From UBA4661 sp002405405 (GTDB taxonomy: Bacteria > Bacteroidota > Ignavibacteria > Kapaibacteriales > UBA4661), in NCBI GenBank assembly GCA_036847245.1, contig DAIUAL010000005.1:1-51318 (forward strand): a stretch of DNA of 51,318 bases. The letters run 5' to 3'. The notes beneath the pieces are model-generated. The model did no database searches. It was not told the origin of the DNA and was given only the letters and a program-made list of their open reading frames with translations. Numbering within the stretch: position 1 is the first letter of the stretch; every line of letters starts with the position of its first letter. Position numbers and translations under genes: made by a program. Positions 1-8,271 of the stretch are shown piece by piece.

Positions 1-339
1 AGTACTACCAATAATAGTAACAACTTCACGACCACCCTGCCTAAAAGCCCGCACACCAGCCTCACGACCGCAACCGGGACCTTAGACAAACACCTCAACC
101 ATGCGAAGCCCCATATCGTATGCTTCTTTAGCGGCACCGGAAGCGGTTACCTGTGCGGCATACGGAGTATTTTTCTTCGACGACCGGAAACCGTTGCGAC
201 CTGCAGACGACCAGCTCAACACATTCCCATAAATATCAGTAAGCGTCACTTGAACATTATTGAATGTTGCACGGATAAATGCTTTACCATGCACATCACT
301 TACTGTTTTTTTCTTAACACGCTTTGTATAACCTGCCAT
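1..339 (-). CDS. rpsK: 30S ribosomal protein S11, partial, with in-frame stop
   Basis: S11 sits on the 30S platform and lines the mRNA exit path. The frame from ATG at 339 (MAGYTKRVKKK) carries the S11 signatures IRATFNNVQVTLTD, WSSAGRNGF and KKNTPYAAQV, up to MVEVFV. Family members then read KGPGPGREAAIRAL. Here the codon after VEVFV is TAA (82-84), and the same frame continues as GPGCGREAGVRAF to the window edge, so the protein is interrupted where a lysine is expected. The residues after the stop are also less conserved than expected. A TTG at 363 is an alternative start. The gene follows rpsM in the alpha operon. Base-call error near a sequence end is the likeliest explanation. Confidence 0.85.
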
Positions 340-405
340 AACTACGTACTCGTACAAATCCAAGAAGAATGAATAACTGCAATACCTTGCTCAAATAATC
401 AATGC

Positions 406-786
406 TTATTTCTTTACCGCTTTCTTTTTGCCGGCAACGGTTTTTCTACGACCTTTGCGAGTACGAGAATTGGTGCGTGTGCGCTGACCACGAGCCGGCA
501 AGCCACGACGATGACGCAAACCACGATAGCAACCAATATCCATCAATCGCTTAATGTTTAATTGTACCTCTGAGCGAAGTTGACCTTCTGTACGATACTC
601 GTTTTGAATCACCTGACGTAAACGAGCGATTTCATCATCGTTCAACTCAGCAACTTTTTTGCTTTGCGGGATATTTGTTTTTTCAAGGATCTCTCTTGAC
701 GTTGTCGTTCCAATGCCGAAAATATATGTCAAGCCGACAACAATATGCTTGTTTTTTGGTAAGTCTATACCTGCTACACGTGCCAC
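406..786 (-). CDS. rpsM: 30S ribosomal protein S13
   Basis: S13 binds the head of the 30S subunit and contacts the P-site tRNA and the 50S bridge. The 126-residue frame starts VARVAGIDLPKNKHI and has the family GIGTTTSREIL helix region and the basic tail RHRRGLPARGQRTRTNSR, ending in a lysine-rich stretch. The start is GTG at 786, chosen because AAGGAG lies about 8 nt upstream. It sits between rpmJ and rpsK, the usual alpha-operon order. Confidence 0.97.
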   Translation of the reverse strand: MARVAGIDLPKNKHIVVGLTYIFGIGTTTSREILEKTNIPQSKKVAELNDDEIARLRQVIQNEYRTEGQLRSEVQLNIKRLMDIGCYRGLRHRRGLPARGQRTRTNSRTRKGRRKTVAGKKKAVKK

Positions 787-810
787 TACTTTCTCTCCTT
801 AAACGATGAA

Positions 811-927
811 TTATCCTTGACGTTGTTTATGACGTGGGTTCTTTTTATTAATCACATACACACGGCCTTTTCGGCGCACGATTTTGTCATCCGCACTTCT
901 TTTCTTGACTGACGCTTGCACTTTCAT
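811..927 (-). CDS. rpmJ: 50S ribosomal protein L36, cysteine-free form
   Basis: This 38-residue frame begins MKVQASVKKRSADDK and ends NKKNPRHKQRQG, which is diagnostic for L36, a small 50S protein near the peptidyl-transferase side. The canonical zinc-ribbon Cys-Cys-Cys-His set is absent: there is no cysteine in the protein. The extra residue and the KNPRHKQRQG ending resemble L36 of Bacteroidota as I recall it. It lies between infA and rpsM as usual. Confidence 0.95.
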   Translation of the reverse strand: MKVQASVKKRSADDKIVRRKGRVYVINKKNPRHKQRQG

Positions 928-992
928 ACAAATCCTACCTTCAAAAACTCAATAGTTGAGAAATACCTAAAATTGTTAGCTGACTTTTTCTC

Positions 993-1211
993 TTAGCGAT
1001 AGCGATATACAACACGACCTTTAGTCAGATCGTATGGAGATAACTCAACAGTTACCTTATCACCTTGGATGATCTTAATGAAGTTCATTCGCATTTTACC
1101 TGAAACATGAGCCAATACCTTGTGCCCATTATCAAGTTTTACGATGAATTGAGCATTGGGCAACGTTTCTTCTACACTACCATCAACTTTAATAAGCCCT
1201 TGTTTTGACAT
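993..1211 (-). CDS. infA: Translation initiation factor IF-1
   Basis: IF-1 is a single OB-fold factor that blocks the ribosomal A site during initiation. The 72-residue product (MSKQGLIKVDGSVEE, then FIVKLDNGHKVLAHVSGKMR and LTKGRVVYRYR) matches the family end to end at its usual length. It starts 22 bp after the map stop, and rpmJ follows 65 bp later, so it is co-transcribed with map and secY. Confidence 0.97.
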   Translation of the reverse strand: MSKQGLIKVDGSVEETLPNAQFIVKLDNGHKVLAHVSGKMRMNFIKIIQGDKVTVELSPYDLTKGRVVYRYR

Positions 1212-1233
1212 AAAGACCGCGAATATACAAAAA

Positions 1234-2022
1234 TTACTGTAATGTGAGAATAATGGGCTTGTCTTTGGTTACCAAGACCGTATGCTCAAAATGAGCTGCA
1301 GGTTTACCATCTTTTGTTTTTACTGTCCAACCGTCTGAATCTACAACAACCTCTTTGCGACCACTATTGACCATTGGTTCTATTGCCAACGCTTGACCTG
1401 ACCGTAACTTTGCGTTGGGATATTTTGCACGATGCAACAATGCCGGTATAAAGTTAGGGATTGTCGGCTCTTCATGGAGGTTTGCTCCAATACCATGTCC
1501 TGTTAACTCCCGAACAAGCGAAAAACCATTGCGTTCCACATATCGCTGTATAGAGCCGGCTATTTGGTAAACCTTATTTCCATCAACTGCTTGCTCAATA
1601 CCCAACAGTAGTGATTTCTGTGTAACATCCAGAAGTTTCTGTTTTTCACTTGAAATCGCACCTACCGGATAAGTAAATGCTGCATCTGCATAAAAGCCAT
1701 CTTTTTTGACTCCGCAATCAATGCTCACGATGTCACCTTCTCTTAGGGTACGCTTTGTGCTTGGCATCCCATGAACGACCTCATGATCTATTGACACTTG
1801 AATCGTATACGGATATGCAAGATTACCGACAACATATCCTTTGAACGCAGGCAACGCATTGTGCGATAAGATAAAATCTTCTGCTATCTTATCAAGCTCC
1901 ATTGAAACAACACCGGGTTTTATCATTTTGGCAACAACAGCATGTGTATCTGCGAGAATCCGTCCGGCTTTCTCAATATAATGCCAATCTGCTAAACCAA
2001 TAGTGGCTGGAGCAGTGCTCAT
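1234..2022 (-). CDS. map: Methionine aminopeptidase type I
   Basis: This cytoplasmic metalloprotease removes the initiator methionine from nascent proteins. The 262-residue product has the five-ligand dinuclear metal site in order: the Asp in SIDCG, the Asp in FYADAAFTY, the His in TGHGIG, the Glu in AIEPM and the Glu in HFEHTVLVT, plus the conserved His in HEVVHGMPS. No N-terminal zinc finger is present, so it is the short bacterial type. Its ATG overlaps the secY stop as TAATG, indicating translational coupling. The secY-map-infA order is standard. Confidence 0.96.
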   Translation of the reverse strand: MSTAPATIGLADWHYIEKAGRILADTHAVVAKMIKPGVVSMELDKIAEDFILSHNALPAFKGYVVGNLAYPYTIQVSIDHEVVHGMPSTKRTLREGDIVSIDCGVKKDGFYADAAFTYPVGAISSEKQKLLDVTQKSLLLGIEQAVDGNKVYQIAGSIQRYVERNGFSLVRELTGHGIGANLHEEPTIPNFIPALLHRAKYPNAKLRSGQALAIEPMVNSGRKEVVVDSDGWTVKTKDGKPAAHFEHTVLVTKDKPIILTLQ

Positions 2023-3377
2023 TAGGATTGCCCCCCCGGAGCATTTACACGACCACTAATTTTACCGCTTTTCATGAAACCATCATAATGACGCATGAGC
2101 AGGTATGATTCAATTTGTTGGAGTGTATCGAGTGCTACACCGACAATAATCAAGAGACTTGTTCCTCCGAAGAAGGATGCAAGAGACTGAGGTACGAGCA
2201 AAACATTATGTACAAAGACTGGGAGAATTGCGATGATTGCTAGAAAAATAGAACCAGGCAATGTAATTCGTGTAATAATATTGTCGATGTATTCTGCTGT
2301 TGGACTACCCGGTCGAACACCCGGAACAAAACCACCCTGCTTTTTCATATTATCAGCTACATCTTTCGGATTGAAAGCAATAGCAGTATAGAAATACGTA
2401 AAGAAGATAATTATGAGAGCATAGACTAACGAATATACCGGACTTTGATCAGACCAAAAACGTGAGAACTGAATAGCCCACTGTGACTCGGGAAAGAAAC
2501 TTAGAACAGTACTTGGAATAAACATAATCGACTGCGCAAAAATAATTGGCATAACGCCCGCTGTATTTACACGCAGAGGAATATATTGGGTTGTTCCGCC
2601 CATCATCTTTTTACCAACCATGCGTTTGGCATATTGTACCGGTATTTTTCGCGTTCCTTGTGTAATCAGGATAACGGCAGCAATCACCCCCCCAAGAAAT
2701 ATGAGGAGAATTACATCAATTACGACATTACGTACACCTGCTTGGATGGATTTAATCTCATTGACGAACTCAATAGGAAGACGCGCAATGATACCAATAA
2801 AGATGATGAGTGAAATACCATTACCGATACCTCTCTCTGTAATCTGCTCGCCTAACCACATTAGGAAAACCGTTCCTGCCGTCATCAACACGATGCATGT
2901 CAGGGTAAAGATGAAGCCTGACGCAACAACTACTGAAGCTCCACCCGCAGTCTGTGTACCTGCAATTTTGATGCTAACACCCCATGCTTGTAGACCTGCA
3001 AGTAGAACTGTTCCGACTCGTGTCCATTGATTCAATTTTCTACGTCCTTCTTCGCCTTCCTTTTGCATTTTTTGTATCTCAGGAACAACAATCCCTGCTA
3101 ATTGCAAAATAATAGAAGCCGATATATACGGCATAATTCCCAATGCAAAAATTGCCGCATTGGAAAACGCACCGCCAACAAACAAATCGAATAATCCAAA
3201 CAAAGTATTGGAGTTACCGGCGCTAGCAGCGGACCGTAGTGCTAATACGTCTATACCAGGTACTGTTACATATGAACCCAAGCGAACAACCACAAGGATA
3301 CCAAGTGTAAATAATACCCGCGAACGTAGCTCTTCAATTTTGAAGATATTGCGAAATGACTCGATGATTCTATTCAT
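2022..3377 (-). CDS. secY: Preprotein translocase subunit SecY
   Basis: SecY is the channel subunit of the Sec translocon in the inner membrane. The 451-residue protein begins with an amphipathic cytoplasmic segment (MNRIIESFRNIFKIEELRSR), and about ten hydrophobic membrane segments follow. Family motifs include YVTVPGID, LGIMPYISASII, QWTRVGTV and ERGIGNGISLIIF. The C-terminal cytoplasmic region has the PGVRPGSPTAEYID motif. Its start overlaps the rplO stop by 8 bp, and its stop overlaps the map start, so all three are translationally linked. Confidence 0.97.
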   Translation of the reverse strand: MNRIIESFRNIFKIEELRSRVLFTLGILVVVRLGSYVTVPGIDVLALRSAASAGNSNTLFGLFDLFVGGAFSNAAIFALGIMPYISASIILQLAGIVVPEIQKMQKEGEEGRRKLNQWTRVGTVLLAGLQAWGVSIKIAGTQTAGGASVVVASGFIFTLTCIVLMTAGTVFLMWLGEQITERGIGNGISLIIFIGIIARLPIEFVNEIKSIQAGVRNVVIDVILLIFLGGVIAAVILITQGTRKIPVQYAKRMVGKKMMGGTTQYIPLRVNTAGVMPIIFAQSIMFIPSTVLSFFPESQWAIQFSRFWSDQSPVYSLVYALIIIFFTYFYTAIAFNPKDVADNMKKQGGFVPGVRPGSPTAEYIDNIITRITLPGSIFLAIIAILPVFVHNVLLVPQSLASFFGGTSLLIIVGVALDTLQQIESYLLMRHYDGFMKSGKISGRVNAPGGQS

Positions 3378-3834
3378 TGATTACTACAGAGCCTCCGGCT
3401 TGCTCAATCTTTGTTTTTGCGGACTGTGTAACTCCATCAACATGGAGAGTAACTGCTGTATTAATTGCACCATTGCCTAATACTTTGATTGGCATAGAGC
3501 GTTTGCTTACAGCACCGGCATTAAAAAGAACTTCATTGGTAATTGTTGTCGATGCAGATAATGTACCTTGTTCGATCAACTCTTGGATACGAGCAATATT
3601 CACCACTTGAAATTCAATGCGATGAATATTGGTAAAACCAAATTTTGGCAAACGCCGTGAAATTGGCATTTGACCACCCTCAAAGGCGGCTTTATTTTTC
3701 GTTCCGGAACGCGCACCGGCACCTTTATGTCCACGTGTAGATGTACCACCATGTCCAGAACCTGTGCCACGACCAATACGTTTAGATTTCTTTACAGAAC
3801 CTTTAGCGAACGAAATATTTCCTATATGTTTCAT
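3370..3834 (-). CDS. rplO: 50S ribosomal protein L15
   Basis: L15 is a late-assembling 50S protein with a glycine-rich N-terminal extension. The 154-residue frame shows that extension (RIGRGTGSGHGGTSTRGHKG) and the family segments GGQMPISRRLPKFGF and GAINTAVTLHVDGVT. It ends inside the start of secY with an 8-bp overlap, which is the usual spc-operon neighbour. Confidence 0.96.
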   Translation of the reverse strand: MKHIGNISFAKGSVKKSKRIGRGTGSGHGGTSTRGHKGAGARSGTKNKAAFEGGQMPISRRLPKFGFTNIHRIEFQVVNIARIQELIEQGTLSASTTITNEVLFNAGAVSKRSMPIKVLGNGAINTAVTLHVDGVTQSAKTKIEQAGGSVVINE

Positions 3835-3852
3835 GTCTATCTTCCCAAACGA

Positions 3853-4038
3853 TTAGTCGTTAATTGCTTCAGTTTTTACAAGATGCTTGATTGTATTAAT
3901 CATGCCTGCAACTTGTGGGGTTACATCCACAACAACAGACTGATTTGGTCGACCTAGACCTAACGCCTTAATAGTGCGCTTTTGATTAGTCAAGCAGTTA
4001 ATAATACTACGAACCTGTGTTACTTTTATTTTCGCCAT
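3853..4038 (-). CDS. rpmD: 50S ribosomal protein L30
   Basis: This 61-residue product (MAKIKVTQVRSIINCLTNQK) contains the L30 segment TIKALGLGRPNQSVVVD and ends in the MINTIKHLVKTE helix, at the normal bacterial length. L30 binds 23S rRNA domain II. It lies between rpsE and rplO with short gaps of 55 and 18 bp, consistent with one transcript. Confidence 0.95.
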   Translation of the reverse strand: MAKIKVTQVRSIINCLTNQKRTIKALGLGRPNQSVVVDVTPQVAGMINTIKHLVKTEAIND

Positions 4039-4093
4039 GATCGTGCTTTCGATAATGATAATGTGAAAACCTGCGCTTTCTTTAAAGTCTTTC

Positions 4094-4597
4094 TTAACCG
4101 TGCATTACTTTTTCGACCGGAATACCACGGCGATGTGCAACAGATTCCAGTGTTTCTAATTGCTCTAATGCTTTGAATGTTGCTTTCACTGAGTTGTGCG
4201 GATTGGATGATCCCAAGCTTTTGGTCAGGACATCTTGCACACCAACCATTTCAAGAACAGCACGCACGCCACCGCCCGCAATTACTCCAGTACCCGCTGT
4301 TGCTGGTTTCAGAAGTACTTTGCCTGCACCGAACTTACCAAATACGGGATGTGGTACCGATGTACCATGCAGATTGACTTTAATCAGGTTTTTACGTGCC
4401 GCCTCTGTTGCTTTTGCTATGGCATCAGTAACCTCATTTGCCTTCCCTAAACCATCTCCTACCCAGCCTGCACCGTCGCCAACGACAACAATCGCACTGA
4501 ACCCGAAACGACGACCGCCCTTTACTACTTTTGCAGTACGACCAACATGAACGAGTTTTTCCTTTAACTCTAATTCTGATGCTTTAATTTTTGACAC
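4094..4597 (-). CDS. rpsE: 30S ribosomal protein S5
   Basis: S5 contributes to decoding fidelity and mRNA helicase activity at the entry tunnel. The 167-residue protein has the double-stranded RNA-binding-like N-terminal domain (ELKEKLVHVGRTAKVVKGGR, then FGFSAIVVVGDGAGWVGDGLGKA) and the C-terminal domain with GTSVPHPVFGKFGAGKVLLKPA. The order rplR-rpsE-rpmD is standard. Confidence 0.97.
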   Translation of the reverse strand: MSKIKASELELKEKLVHVGRTAKVVKGGRRFGFSAIVVVGDGAGWVGDGLGKANEVTDAIAKATEAARKNLIKVNLHGTSVPHPVFGKFGAGKVLLKPATAGTGVIAGGGVRAVLEMVGVQDVLTKSLGSSNPHNSVKATFKALEQLETLESVAHRRGIPVEKVMHG

Positions 4598-4627
4598 AGC
4601 GTAATTCCTGTAATGAAGTTATACGTT

Positions 4628-4996
4628 TTAGAAAGAAAGACCATTTTCACGAGCCGCATCGGCGAGTGCCTTTACGCGACCATGGTAGAGATAGCCATTA
4701 CGGTCAAACACAACAGCTGTGATATTTGCACCTTGAGCTTTTTTTGCCAAGAGTTTTCCGACAATTTTGCTTTGCTCGATCTTGCTGGTTGCCGCTTGAA
4801 TATCTGCGGCAATCTCTTTATCAAGACTGGATGCGGCTACCAAGGTATGATGCTTTGTATCGTCAATCACTTGCGCATAAATGTTATTCAAACTGCGCGT
4901 AACGGTCAAACGCAAACGCTCAGGCGTACCATGTACGGATTTGCGGATTCTAAACTTGCGGTTGAGCCGACGATTTGCTTTGTTTGTAGATGTCAT
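4628..4996 (-). CDS. rplR: 50S ribosomal protein L18
   Basis: L18 binds 5S rRNA in the central protuberance. The 122-residue frame has a basic N terminus (TSTNKANRRLNRKFRIRKSV) and the conserved RLRLTVTRSLNNIYAQVIDD. It ends in FDRNGYLYHGRVKALADAAR followed by ENGLSF, which are L18 signatures. It is placed between rplF and rpsE. Confidence 0.96.
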   Translation of the reverse strand: MTSTNKANRRLNRKFRIRKSVHGTPERLRLTVTRSLNNIYAQVIDDTKHHTLVAASSLDKEIAADIQAATSKIEQSKIVGKLLAKKAQGANITAVVFDRNGYLYHGRVKALADAARENGLSF

Positions 4997-5035
4997 CGTT
5001 TTGAGAAATTGATTATGTGCGAACTAATTGGTCTC

Positions 5036-5581
5036 TTATTTACCCTTACCACCTGACTTACCCGCTTTGCGACGAATATACTCACCCGTATAGCGAATAC
5101 CTTTACCTTTGTAAGGTTCCGGCTTGCGAATTTTTCTAATGTTTGCCGCTACCTCACCAACTAATTGTTTGTCTATACCAGACACAACAACATTTGTGGC
5201 TGTTGTTGTTGCAAGGGTGATGCCCTGAGGAGGGATAAACAATACGGGATGCGAATAGCCGATTGATAAGAAGAGGTTTTTACCTTTCATTTCGGCTTTG
5301 TAACCAACACCTTCAATATCTAAACTACGTGTATAGCCTTTTGTTACACCCTCAACCATTGAGGCAATCAATGCGCGCGTTAAACCATGTAATGCACGAA
5401 TTTTTTTGTCTTCGCTATGCCGTGCAAACTGCAATTGTCCATCTTTCAATTCCCAAGTGATTTCCGTAGGAAACGCCCACTGTAACTCACCTTTCGGACC
5501 TTTGACTTTCGCTGTACCATTATCAAAAGAAATAGTGACTTCTTTTGGTACTTCGATAATTTTTTTCCCAATCCGTGACAC
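5036..5581 (-). CDS. rplF: 50S ribosomal protein L6
   Basis: L6 lies near the sarcin-ricin loop and the factor-binding site. The 181-residue frame begins MSRIGKKIIEVPKEV and has two tandem L6 folds. The second ends with the diagnostic RKPEPYKGKGIRYTGEYIRR and a basic KAGKSGGKGK tail. Length and gene order (rpsH-rplF-rplR) are normal. Confidence 0.97.
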   Translation of the reverse strand: MSRIGKKIIEVPKEVTISFDNGTAKVKGPKGELQWAFPTEITWELKDGQLQFARHSEDKKIRALHGLTRALIASMVEGVTKGYTRSLDIEGVGYKAEMKGKNLFLSIGYSHPVLFIPPQGITLATTTATNVVVSGIDKQLVGEVAANIRKIRKPEPYKGKGIRYTGEYIRRKAGKSGGKGK

Positions 5582-5622
5582 TTTCTAAGCTCCTGTAATA
5601 ATTATTAATTGAAAGAGATTCG

Positions 5623-6018
5623 TTACCACACAGTACACAATACTTCTCCGCCCACATTTTCTTTGCGAGCTTGTTTGTCTGTCATCACACCTTTCGATGT
5701 AGAAAGGATTGCGATACCAAGACCACTGCGTACCGGTTGCATCTCATCAATAGATTTATATGTGCGGATACCCGGACGACTTACACGCATAATTTCATTA
5801 AATGGTGTGCGTCCTTCGTAGTATCTCATCGTAATTGTCAACACGCCTTGCTTTCCATCCTCTACCACTTTACAATCAGCGATATACCCCTGATCTTTCA
5901 AAATTGTAGCAATTGCAAGTTTAATGTTTGACGAAGGAATCTCAACGCGTTTTTTCTTTGCTTTACCTGCATTGCGAATCCGTGTCAAAAGGTCGGCTAT
6001 TGGATCAGTTACCGGCAT
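5623..6018 (-). CDS. rpsH: 30S ribosomal protein S8
   Basis: S8 is a primary 16S rRNA binder and, in some bacteria, a repressor of the spc operon. The 131-residue frame starts MPVTDPIADLLTRIRNAGKA and ends with GLGIAILSTSKGVMTDKQAR then GGEVLCTVW, matching S8 throughout. The 93-bp gap to rpsN upstream is longer than most in this run. I see no regulatory hairpin in it that I would defend. Confidence 0.97.
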   Translation of the reverse strand: MPVTDPIADLLTRIRNAGKAKKKRVEIPSSNIKLAIATILKDQGYIADCKVVEDGKQGVLTITMRYYEGRTPFNEIMRVSRPGIRTYKSIDEMQPVRSGLGIAILSTSKGVMTDKQARKENVGGEVLCTVW

Positions 6019-6111
6019 AGTCTTCTTAATGAATCGTATAAAAAAATTCTCGTTACTCTTTGTTACTTCTCGTATTCTTTTTCATTCCTCTTGACTACAC
6101 AAAGAGCTACA

Positions 6112-6381
6112 TTACCAGCTTGCTTTGCGTATGCCTGGTATTTTTCCATCAAGTGCAAGCAAACGGAACATGTTACGGCACAAACCAAATTTGCGATATA
6201 CCGCTCTACCACGACCTGTTACCGAACAGCGACTACGCACACGCGTTGCTGAGCTGTTACGGGGTAGTTTTTGCAAACCTTCATAATCTCCAGCTGCTTT
6301 GAGTGCCGCACGCTTTTCAGCATATTTTGCGACCAATCGTTCCCGTTTTTGATTCCGTGCTATTGTACTTGTCGTTGCCAT
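6112..6381 (-). CDS. rpsN: 30S ribosomal protein S14, zinc-free long form
   Basis: S14 helps assemble the 30S head. At 89 residues this is the longer form without the zinc-binding CxxC pairs. It begins MATTSTIARNQKRERLVAKY and ends GLCRNMFRLLALDGKIPGIR then KASW, with the family RCSVTGRGRAVYRKFG core. The two cysteines present are not arranged as a ribbon. It lies between rplE and rpsH as expected. Confidence 0.96.
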   Translation of the reverse strand: MATTSTIARNQKRERLVAKYAEKRAALKAAGDYEGLQKLPRNSSATRVRSRCSVTGRGRAVYRKFGLCRNMFRLLALDGKIPGIRKASW

Positions 6382-6409
6382 AATATCTTAGATAATTTTT
6401 GTCGACTGA

Positions 6410-7042
6410 TTATTGATTGTCTCGTTTGCGGAAAGGAAAGCCAAATTCTTTGAGCAGTGCTAATGCTTCTTCATCGGTATTCGCAGATGTTACAAATGTA
6501 ATGTCCATACCGCGCACACGATTAATTTTATCAACATCAATCTCAGGAAAAATGATTTGCTCTTTTATACCCACACTATATGAACCACGACCATCGAATG
6601 ATTTATCAGAGAAACCACGGAAGTCGCGAACACGCGGTGAAGCAATATTGATAAATCGATCCAAAAATTCAAACATATGGGCACGACGCAATGTTACACG
6701 ACAGCCAATAGGTTGATTTTCACGAAGTTTAAAGTTTGAAATTGATTTTTTTGCTTTTGTTACTGCAGGGCGCTGACCAGTAATCAGCTCCATCTCAGTA
6801 ATCGCAGACTGAAGGATTTTTGAGTCTTCTGCTGCTTTACCAACACCCATATTGATAGAAATTTTCACCAAACGGGGCACTTGCATCGCACTCTTATAAT
6901 CAAACTTTTTCATCAGAGCCGGTACAACCGTTTCACGATAGAAAGTTTGCAGACGAGGGGTAGGAATTTCCTGCGTGCCTTCTGGCAAGCGCGCCCCTTC
7001 CATTTGGAATTCTAATTTTTTTGATTTTACTGTCTTTGCCAT
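6410..7042 (-). CDS. rplE: 50S ribosomal protein L5 with N-terminal extension
   Basis: L5 binds 5S rRNA and contacts P-site tRNA. The core from about residue 30 (FYRETVVPALMKKFDYKSAM, then QVPRLVKISINMGVG) to the C-terminal FVTSANTDEEALALLKEFGF is standard. Bacterial L5 is usually about 180 residues; this frame is 210, with about 29 extra at the N terminus (MAKTVKSKKLEFQMEGARLP). No other ATG lies closer to the core, so the extension appears real. It follows rplX by 17 bp. Confidence 0.95.
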   Translation of the reverse strand: MAKTVKSKKLEFQMEGARLPEGTQEIPTPRLQTFYRETVVPALMKKFDYKSAMQVPRLVKISINMGVGKAAEDSKILQSAITEMELITGQRPAVTKAKKSISNFKLRENQPIGCRVTLRRAHMFEFLDRFINIASPRVRDFRGFSDKSFDGRGSYSVGIKEQIIFPEIDVDKINRVRGMDITFVTSANTDEEALALLKEFGFPFRKRDNQ

Positions 7043-7059
7043 GATTTTCAGAGAAGAAT

Positions 7060-7368
7060 TTATATCTCAACACCAGTTTTCTTAGCTACTCGAACCTTAC
7101 TACCATCGGCAGATGTTTTAATTCCTACTCGTGTCGGCTTGCCACCTTGCAGAAGCATTACATTGGAATAGTGAATCGACATTTCACGCTCGACAATTCC
7201 ACCTTCCGGTGCCGCTTTCGAAGGACGTAAATGACGCTTACGAACATTTACACCTTCAACTAAAACGCGCATTTTTTCAGGGTAAACGACAAGAATTCTG
7301 CCTTCTTTCCCTTTGTCATTGCCAGCAATGACACGCACGACATCATCTTTTTTCAACTTTAATTTCAT
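7060..7368 (-). CDS. rplX: 50S ribosomal protein L24
   Basis: L24 is an assembly initiator that binds the 5' region of 23S rRNA. The 102-residue frame has the KOW motif (KKDDVVRVIAGNDKGKEGRI), then VEGVNVRKRHLRPS and the EGGIVEREMSIHYSNVML segment. Length and position between rplN and rplE are normal. Confidence 0.96.
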   Translation of the reverse strand: MKLKLKKDDVVRVIAGNDKGKEGRILVVYPEKMRVLVEGVNVRKRHLRPSKAAPEGGIVEREMSIHYSNVMLLQGGKPTRVGIKTSADGSKVRVAKKTGVEI

Positions 7369-7380
7369 AGTCTCTTCTCC

Positions 7381-7749
7381 TTACAGCACCTCTGGCGCGA
7401 GCGAAATAATTTTCATAAAACTTTTATCGCGCAATTCACGTGCCACTGGCCCGAAAATACGTGTCGCTTTTGGTTCACCTTGATTATTCAGCAAAACTGC
7501 TGCGTTTTCATCGAAGCGGATATACGACCCATCTTTTCGACGAATTTCTTTTTTCGTTCGAACAATGACGGCTTTTGATTTATCACCTTTTTTTACTCCT
7601 GCATTAGGAATGGCATCTTTTACCGAAACAACCACAATATCACCGACACCGGCATAGCGTTTTTCGTGTCCACCCAAAATGCGAATTACTCGAACTCGTC
7701 GTGCGCCGGAGTTATCCGCAACTACGAGATTTGTTTCTTCTTGAATCAT
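7381..7749 (-). CDS. rplN: 50S ribosomal protein L14
   Basis: L14 forms intersubunit bridges with 16S rRNA. The 122-residue product reads MIQEETNLVVADNSGARRVR at the start, then GVGDIVVVSVKDAIPNAGVK and the C-terminal RIFGPVARELRDKSFMKIIS and LAPEVL, diagnostic for L14 at its full family length. It lies 12 bp upstream of rplX. Confidence 0.98.
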   Translation of the reverse strand: MIQEETNLVVADNSGARRVRVIRILGGHEKRYAGVGDIVVVSVKDAIPNAGVKKGDKSKAVIVRTKKEIRRKDGSYIRFDENAAVLLNNQGEPKATRIFGPVARELRDKSFMKIISLAPEVL

Positions 7750-7775
7750 TGACGTACCTCTTTTTGCGTAATGTA

Positions 7776-8051
7776 TTACTTAGCGCGTTCAACTATCTCA
7801 ACCAATCTCCAGCGTTTGCGAGCACTGAGCGGGCGTGTTTCCATAATTCGAACTACATCGCCTACATTGCAGGCGTTTTCCTCATCATGCGCCATATATT
7901 TTTTGGTACGCTTAAAGTATTTTTTATACAGTTTATGCGCTACCTGACGCTCCTCAGCAACGATAATCGTTTTATCAGCTTTGTTTGATACAACTTTGCC
8001 GATACGCACTTTACGTCTGCCACGTTCCTCTGTTGTTACTTGTGTTTCCAT
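7776..8051 (-). CDS. rpsQ: 30S ribosomal protein S17
   Basis: S17 is a primary 16S rRNA binder with an OB fold. The 91-residue frame contains RKVRIGKVVSNKADKTIIVA, the KYFKRTKKYMAHDEENACNV loop and the GDVVRIMETRPLSARKRWRL motif. It has the usual place between rpmC and rplN. Confidence 0.96.
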   Translation of the reverse strand: METQVTTEERGRRKVRIGKVVSNKADKTIIVAEERQVAHKLYKKYFKRTKKYMAHDEENACNVGDVVRIMETRPLSARKRWRLVEIVERAK

Positions 8052-8068
8052 GACGGTTGTACCCTTAA

Positions 8069-8269
8069 TTATGCAGTTTCGCGCTCACGTATAATTGTTT
8101 TAATCCGAGCTATATCTTTTCTCAGCGTACGAATATTCGTTGTGCTTTGCAATTCACCAAGTGTCTGCTGGAAGCGAAGATTTACCAAGGTCTCTTCGGC
8201 ATCTCGCAATGCCATCGCCAACTCCTCAATCGTAATCTTCCGCAGATCAGTCGCCTTACGCGCTTTCAT
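8069..8269 (-). CDS. rpmC: 50S ribosomal protein L29
   Basis: L29 sits at the polypeptide exit tunnel and helps dock SRP and trigger factor. The 66-residue two-helix product (MKARKATDLRKITIEELAMA, then NLRFQQTLGELQSTTNIRTL and RKDIARIKTIIRE) is typical. Its start lies 2 bp after the rplP stop codon. Confidence 0.95.
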   Translation of the reverse strand: MKARKATDLRKITIEELAMALRDAEETLVNLRFQQTLGELQSTTNIRTLRKDIARIKTIIRERETA

Positions 8270-8271
8270 AA

